Below are positions 60,350 through 64,000 of a stretch of DNA of 64,000 nt, piece after piece. Made by a program: the position numbers and the translations under genes. Positions within the stretch are counted from its first letter, which is position 1. Each line of letters starts with the position of its first letter. The stretch is from JAJRXR01 sp041987545 (GTDB lineage: Bacteria > Planctomycetota > Phycisphaerae > Phycisphaerales > UBA1924), in NCBI GenBank assembly GCA_041987545.1, contig JBHIWH010000004.1, positions 186,001 through 250,000 of the forward strand. The letters are read 5' to 3'. The notes beneath the pieces were generated by a model that was not told the origin of the DNA, made no database searches, and saw only the letters and a program-made list of their open reading frames with translations.

Positions 60350-62650
60350 CTACTTCCGCTTCTTGTACCGGCGGACGGGCTCGTCCTTCTTGGCCGAGCG
60401 GGTGTACTTCTGCTTGCCCGCGCGGCCCATGCCGTAGCCCTGGGGCTTGCCCGAGCGGGCGGCCTGCTGCTGCTCGGCCAGCTCCATCATGCGCGCCATG
60501 AAGCCGGGCTTCTTCTTGGCGGCCTTCTCGGCCTTGATCTTGTCCACGTTGAGCAGGTCGTGCTTGTTCATGTGCGCCCGGATCCACTTGTTCTCGACGA
60601 TCGCCAGCGCCGAGTTGGTCACGAAGTAGAGGGCGAGCCCGGAGGGGGCGGCGTACATGAACAGCGGGAACATGACCACCATCATGACCCGCATGATCTT
60701 CTGCTGCTGCTCCTGCTCGGGCGTCATGGACGCGCTGGTCGGGGGCGTGAGGTACTTCTGGTGGACGAAGAAGACCGCCGCCAAGAGGAAGGGCAGGACG
60801 TTGATGGACGTCACCGTGCCCCAGATCCAGAAGCTGAAGTGCATGGACGCGGGCAGCGGGATGGCGGCGTCGGGGCTGGCCAGGTCGGCCAGGAATGCCC
60901 AGTTGCCGCCCGAGAGCTTCTGGAACACGCCGTAGAACGCGGGCTCGTGCCGCAGGTCGTAGACGAAGAACAGCGTCGCGTACAGCGCGATCCAGACCGG
61001 GCTCTGGAGGAACATCGGCAGGCAGCCGAGCATGCCGGCGGGGTTGATGCCCTCTTCCTTCCAGAGCTTGGCCATCTCGGCCTGCTGCTTCTTGGGGTCG
61101 TCGGCGTACTTCTCGCGGATCTTCTTCTGCTTGGGGCCCATCGCCTGCATCTGGGCGCCGAAGCGCTGCATGCGGATCTGGCTCCACCTCGTGATCGGGT
61201 GCAGGCAGGTCCGCACGACGACGACGAGCAGGATGATCGCCAGGGCCCAGTCGAAGGTGATCGAGTGCAGCGCCCTGAGAATGGCGAGCAGGATGTGCGT
61301 GAGCCAGCTGAAGGTGCAGAACGCGCAGATGGACCCGAAGTTGTAGATGACGATGTGGTCGATGCCGAGGTTCGAGGCGATCGGGTCCTCGGCCAGGCGC
61401 CGCGAGTCCATGGGCCCCGCGTAGACGCCCAGCGACCCGTCGGCGGCGCCCCCGGGCGGCGCGGCCACCGGCTCGCTGGTGAGCTGGAGCACGATCGTCG
61501 GCGGGTTGGCCTCGTCCTTGTTCGTCGAGCCGGCGTTGAGCAGCAGCCGCTTGACGGTCTGGGCGGTCGCGAACTTCTTGCCCTCGATCGTGGTCGGCGG
61601 GCTGGCCGGGTCGATGCGTGGGTGGGCGACGACGGCAAAGTACCGGTCGGTCAGGCCCACCCAGACAAGGCGGAGGCCTTCTTCCTGCGTCCACTCGTCG
61701 GGCCAGACGGGGTCGACGACGGCGTAGCGGCCCGTGCCCTTGTCGCGCGGGCCGAAGAGCTTGGCGCGGTCGGTCAGGCGTGAGTCGGCGCTGACCTCGG
61801 CGGTCTGGCCCTGCTTCTCGGGGGGCAGGAGGTAGCCGTAACGGACGCGGCGCTTGTCCCCGCCGTAGGTCGAGCGGGGCTTGTCGAGGTCGATCGGGCC
61901 CGTCTGGGTCCAGACGACCGACATGGGCGCGTCGGTGAGGTTCTCGAGGCGCTGGTCGATCTCGAGGTTGTACGAGTCGCGCTCGAGCTTGAAATGGCGA
62001 ACGACGCGGGCGACGAGTTGGCCGTCCTCGTCCTCGATCTCGGCGGTGAAGCGGCCGGGGTCGGACTCGTCCTGTCGCCAGACCGGGCCCGAGAGCGCGA
62101 CGTCCCGCCCGTCGATCGTGACCTTGGCCAGGGCGAAGGGGACGGCGACGATGCCGTCGCCGCCGGTGCGAGACTGCTGGAGCTCGACGTGCTGCTCGCG
62201 CTTGACGGTCTTGTAGTCGTGCGTGAGCTTGAGGTGCCTGATGCCGGCGCCGAACTCGGTGAACTCGAGGTAGATCTCCGTCTGGTCGGCCTCGTCGAGG
62301 GAGCCGAGGGGCACGAGCGGACCCTGGTCGGGGACCGCACGGGCGCGGAGGTCGCCGAGGTCGGCGGCGGGCTCGGCGGTGGGTGGGGGCGTCGTGTCGC
62401 CCTGCGCGGTCGCGGGCGCTGAGTCGTCGGCGGCGTCCTGGTCCGAGAGAGTGGGCTGTGGTTCGGCCTGCGCGTCCGCCGCATCGTTGTTGGCGGGCGT
62501 GGCGTCCGACGCGGTCGTGTCCGTCGGGGGAGGGGTCTGGGCCTGGTTCGACGAGGAGTTGAGCGCGATCGTGACGGCCAGCGCGATGCCGCCGGCGAGC
62601 AGCACCAGGGGGACCGCGATCCTCAGCAGCGTGTTGGGCTTTCTGGCCAT
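60350..62650 (-). CDS. yidC: Membrane protein insertase YidC
   Basis: This 766-aa protein inserts and folds proteins in the cytoplasmic membrane, alone or with SecYEG. The N-terminal helix (LLRIAVPLVLLAGGIALAVTIAL) is followed by a Thr/Ala/Asp-rich spacer and the large periplasmic P1 domain (about 150-420). The conserved Oxa1 core has helices in LTHILLAILRALHSITFDWALAIILLVVVVRTCLHPITRWSQIRMQRF (with the positively charged groove Arg), and ALYFVTNSALAIVENKWI. The tail is Lys/Arg-rich, as is usual. It is long because of the spacer. mnmE is downstream. Very sure. Confidence 0.97.
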   Translation of the reverse strand: MARKPNTLLRIAVPLVLLAGGIALAVTIALNSSSNQAQTPPPTDTTASDATPANNDAADAQAEPQPTLSDQDAADDSAPATAQGDTTPPPTAEPAADLGDLRARAVPDQGPLVPLGSLDEADQTEIYLEFTEFGAGIRHLKLTHDYKTVKREQHVELQQSRTGGDGIVAVPFALAKVTIDGRDVALSGPVWRQDESDPGRFTAEIEDEDGQLVARVVRHFKLERDSYNLEIDQRLENLTDAPMSVVWTQTGPIDLDKPRSTYGGDKRRVRYGYLLPPEKQGQTAEVSADSRLTDRAKLFGPRDKGTGRYAVVDPVWPDEWTQEEGLRLVWVGLTDRYFAVVAHPRIDPASPPTTIEGKKFATAQTVKRLLLNAGSTNKDEANPPTIVLQLTSEPVAAPPGGAADGSLGVYAGPMDSRRLAEDPIASNLGIDHIVIYNFGSICAFCTFSWLTHILLAILRALHSITFDWALAIILLVVVVRTCLHPITRWSQIRMQRFGAQMQAMGPKQKKIREKYADDPKKQQAEMAKLWKEEGINPAGMLGCLPMFLQSPVWIALYATLFFVYDLRHEPAFYGVFQKLSGGNWAFLADLASPDAAIPLPASMHFSFWIWGTVTSINVLPFLLAAVFFVHQKYLTPPTSASMTPEQEQQQKIMRVMMVVMFPLFMYAAPSGLALYFVTNSALAIVENKWIRAHMNKHDLLNVDKIKAEKAAKKKPGFMARMMELAEQQQAARSGKPQGYGMGRAGKQKYTRSAKKDEPVRRYKKRK

Positions 62651-62692
62651 CGTCCGTGCGTGGCTTTCGGATGTGCGGGCGTCGGGTGGTGG

Positions 62693-63478
62693 CTACTGGC
62701 CGCGGAAGAGGCGCTCGGCGAGCCAGTCGTGCAGCTGGGGGATCTGGCGGATCTTGTCGGCGGTGGTCTGGATGTCGTACTCGACACGGAAGAACTCGAC
62801 GCGGTCGGGGTGGAGCACCGCGTAGCTGGCCCGGGGGTCCTCGTCGCGGGGCTGGCCGACGGAGCCGACGTTGATGATGGCCTTCTCGTCGTCGAGGAAC
62901 TTGTAGGCGCCGCCGTCGCCAAGCTCGGACGGCGGGTAGAAGTCCGGCTCGTCGGTGAAGACACCAGGGACGTGCGTGTGCCCGACGAGGGCGATCCGCT
63001 CGACGCGCTCGAAGATCGCCTCGAGCTTGTCGGGCGCGTCCATCGCGTCGTCGGGGAAGATGTACTCGTTGATCGGGCGGCGGGGCGAGGCGTGGACGGC
63101 GAGGATCGGCGGGGCGCCGTTGCCGTCGGGCAGCTTGTCCACGATCCGGACCTTGAGCCGGTTCAGGAAGTCGTACCGCTCGGCCCGCAGCGCGTCGTCG
63201 GGCTCGGCGTCGAGCTGGGAGCGGGTCCAGTAGGCGCTGGCCTCGGCGGCGGCGTTGAAGTTCGTGGGCTCGTAGAGGGCCGCGAAGTCGTGGTTGCCCA
63301 TGAGCGTCCACGCGCAGTGCTCGCGGACGAGGTCGATGACCTCGAGGGGGTCGGGCCCGTAGCCGACGACGTCGCCCAGGTTGATGACGCGGTCGATGCC
63401 CCGGGCCTTGATGTCGTCGAGGACGGCGCGGAGGGCCGAGGCGTTGCCGTGGATGTCGCTGATGACCGCGGTTGGCAC
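62693..63478 (-). CDS. Calcineurin-like metallophosphoesterase (YfcE/MJ0936-like)
   Basis: This 261-aa protein has the five metal-binding blocks of the family: VISDIHGN at residues 5-12, INLGDVVGYGPDP, LMGNHDFA, LAVHASP and ALVGHTHVPG. It should hydrolyse phosphomonoesters or diesters with two metal ions; close relatives include diadenosine tetraphosphatases. GTG at 63476-63478 is chosen because the family similarity starts exactly there; GGAG lies 10 nt upstream. The open frame extends farther upstream without similarity. It lies 42 bp upstream of yidC. Confidence 0.9.
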   Translation of the reverse strand: MPTAVISDIHGNASALRAVLDDIKARGIDRVINLGDVVGYGPDPLEVIDLVREHCAWTLMGNHDFAALYEPTNFNAAAEASAYWTRSQLDAEPDDALRAERYDFLNRLKVRIVDKLPDGNGAPPILAVHASPRRPINEYIFPDDAMDAPDKLEAIFERVERIALVGHTHVPGVFTDEPDFYPPSELGDGGAYKFLDDEKAIINVGSVGQPRDEDPRASYAVLHPDRVEFFRVEYDIQTTADKIRQIPQLHDWLAERLFRGQ

Positions 63479-63861
63479 GGAAGGAACGCTCCGGTGGGCG
63501 GGGGCGTGGGGCCCCCCGAGACTCTCGCATGGCCCGGCGGGGCGACGGATCCGCTCCGGAGGGTCGTGGACGGCAACTCTAGTGGTCCCCACGCCCCGCG
63601 GCAAAGCGCCGCACGAGGCTCGTCCCGGCGGCGGCGCCGGCCTCTGGGGCGACCACCTCAGGCCAGGAATCAGTGGGATTCGGGGCCCGGGAGTTGCGCC
63701 GGATTGGGCGGCTCCTATCATGCTCCGCGGGCGATCGTCCGATGGAACGGGCGAGAACAGCTTGCGATGGGCGCGCCGGCCCGACCCCCCGGCCACGCGA
63801 GCCCTTGTCACGCCGCGACTTGCGCGGCGTCTGGCCAGCCGGGGGGAGGCGGGAAGGACCC
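63479..63861. other. 383-bp divergent intergenic region before clpP
   Basis: No gene is seen. It contains the putative clpP promoter (63694-63721) and, in the clpP leader, a 7-bp hairpin CGCCGCG/CGCGGCG (63811-63829). The part next to the metallophosphoesterase is GC-rich and shows nothing recognisable. Confidence 0.6.
63694..63721 (+). promoter_or_regulatory. Putative promoter of clpP
   Basis: TTGCGC (63694-63699) and TATCAT (63716-63721) are separated by 16 bp. This is one of the best sigma-70-like pairs in the window, about 140 nt upstream of the clpP ATG. Confidence 0.5.
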
Positions 63862-64000
63862 ATGCCGGCAGCGAACGTCTCCTACCAGCGCACCCGCGAG
63901 ATGACGATCGACGAGCTCCTGCTCGAGAATCGGATCGTCTTCCTCGTCGGCGAGATCAACCACGCCTCGGCCTCCCGGGTGATGATGCAGATGCTCTATC
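63862..64000 (+). CDS. clpP: ATP-dependent Clp protease proteolytic subunit (5' part only)
   Basis: Only the first 46 codons are inside the window. The sequence begins MPAANVSYQRTREMTIDELL and continues LENRIVFLVGEINHASASR, VMMQMLY. The segment LLENRIVFLVGEI and the following VMMQMLY match the N-terminal part of ClpP before the catalytic Ser. Replacement of the usual GxVxDxxAN by GEINHASAS is typical of the planctomycete and second-paralogue forms. GGAAGGA precedes the ATG. It would form the proteolytic chamber used with ClpA/ClpX; clpS lies 5.5 kb away. Confidence 0.9.
   Translation, partial: MPAANVSYQRTREMTIDELLLENRIVFLVGEINHASASRVMMQMLY

Overview
The window is a GC-rich (about 70 percent in rows counted by hand) stretch of a bacterial chromosome. 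Long false open frames run opposite almost every real gene. The gene content points to Planctomycetota, most likely a Phycisphaerae-type organism, but this is inference from content and not a phylogeny. The pointers are secreted FG-GAP and NHL-repeat proteins, a PEP-CTERM protein, a large MoxR/DUF58/VWA/ABC-transporter operon, an Hc1-type histone H1-like protein, and an O-acetylesterase of the sialate-esterase type. No rRNA, tRNA, CRISPR array or insertion sequence was recognised.

Layout. 1-5.6 kb: a cut-off FG-GAP protein, a membrane protein/DUF1272/OsmC operon, a serine hydrolase, a VOC protein, a solitary WYL protein and a carbohydrate esterase. 5.76-7.67 kb: a visibly less GC-rich island (about 52-60 percent in three rows counted) with a phosphoribosyltransferase gene overlapping a DprA-family gene. 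This pair resembles the ShosTA toxin-antitoxin/anti-phage module and abuts thiC, which has a textbook TPP riboswitch. 9.9-21.4 kb: DUF454 and catalase genes, each preceded by a FUR-family-like operator; two DinB proteins; a TetR regulator with an SDR dehydrogenase that share an operator-like palindrome; a methyltransferase; a 964-aa exported protein; and a nitroreductase.

21.4-37.8 kb: one minus-strand run of twelve genes, mostly joined by 4-nt ATGA or GTGA overlaps. It encodes an FbpB-like permease, an NHL lipoprotein, a 1015-aa VWA protein, two lipoproteins, MoxR, DUF58, an unrecognised membrane protein, a BatA-like VWA protein, an exported protein, and an ABC-2 ATPase with a fused double permease. 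The set looks like a MoxR-chaperoned cell-envelope machine plus an exporter.

38-46.5 kb: pepP, then accB-accC behind a palindrome at the predicted transcription start; a PEP-CTERM protein; a 572-bp structured non-coding region; a DegT-type aminotransferase; and a minus-strand block with an Hc1-like histone, a FabZ-like dehydratase, a UvrC-like protein with a degenerate nuclease domain, and phosphomannose isomerase. 46.6-64 kb: an APH-fold kinase, rsmA, a HAD hydrolase, a diguanylate cyclase with a receiver-like neighbour, murG-ftsW, a secreted protein, rimO, a solitary MshEN-like protein, clpS, mnmE-yidC, a metallophosphoesterase, and the first 139 bases of clpP.

The item most deserving follow-up is the phosphoribosyltransferase/DprA pair fused to the end of the thiamine-regulated thiC transcription unit. 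Next come the twelve-gene envelope operon, the histone-like gene with a TTG start, the accBC start-site palindrome and the structured region at 41.7-42.2 kb.
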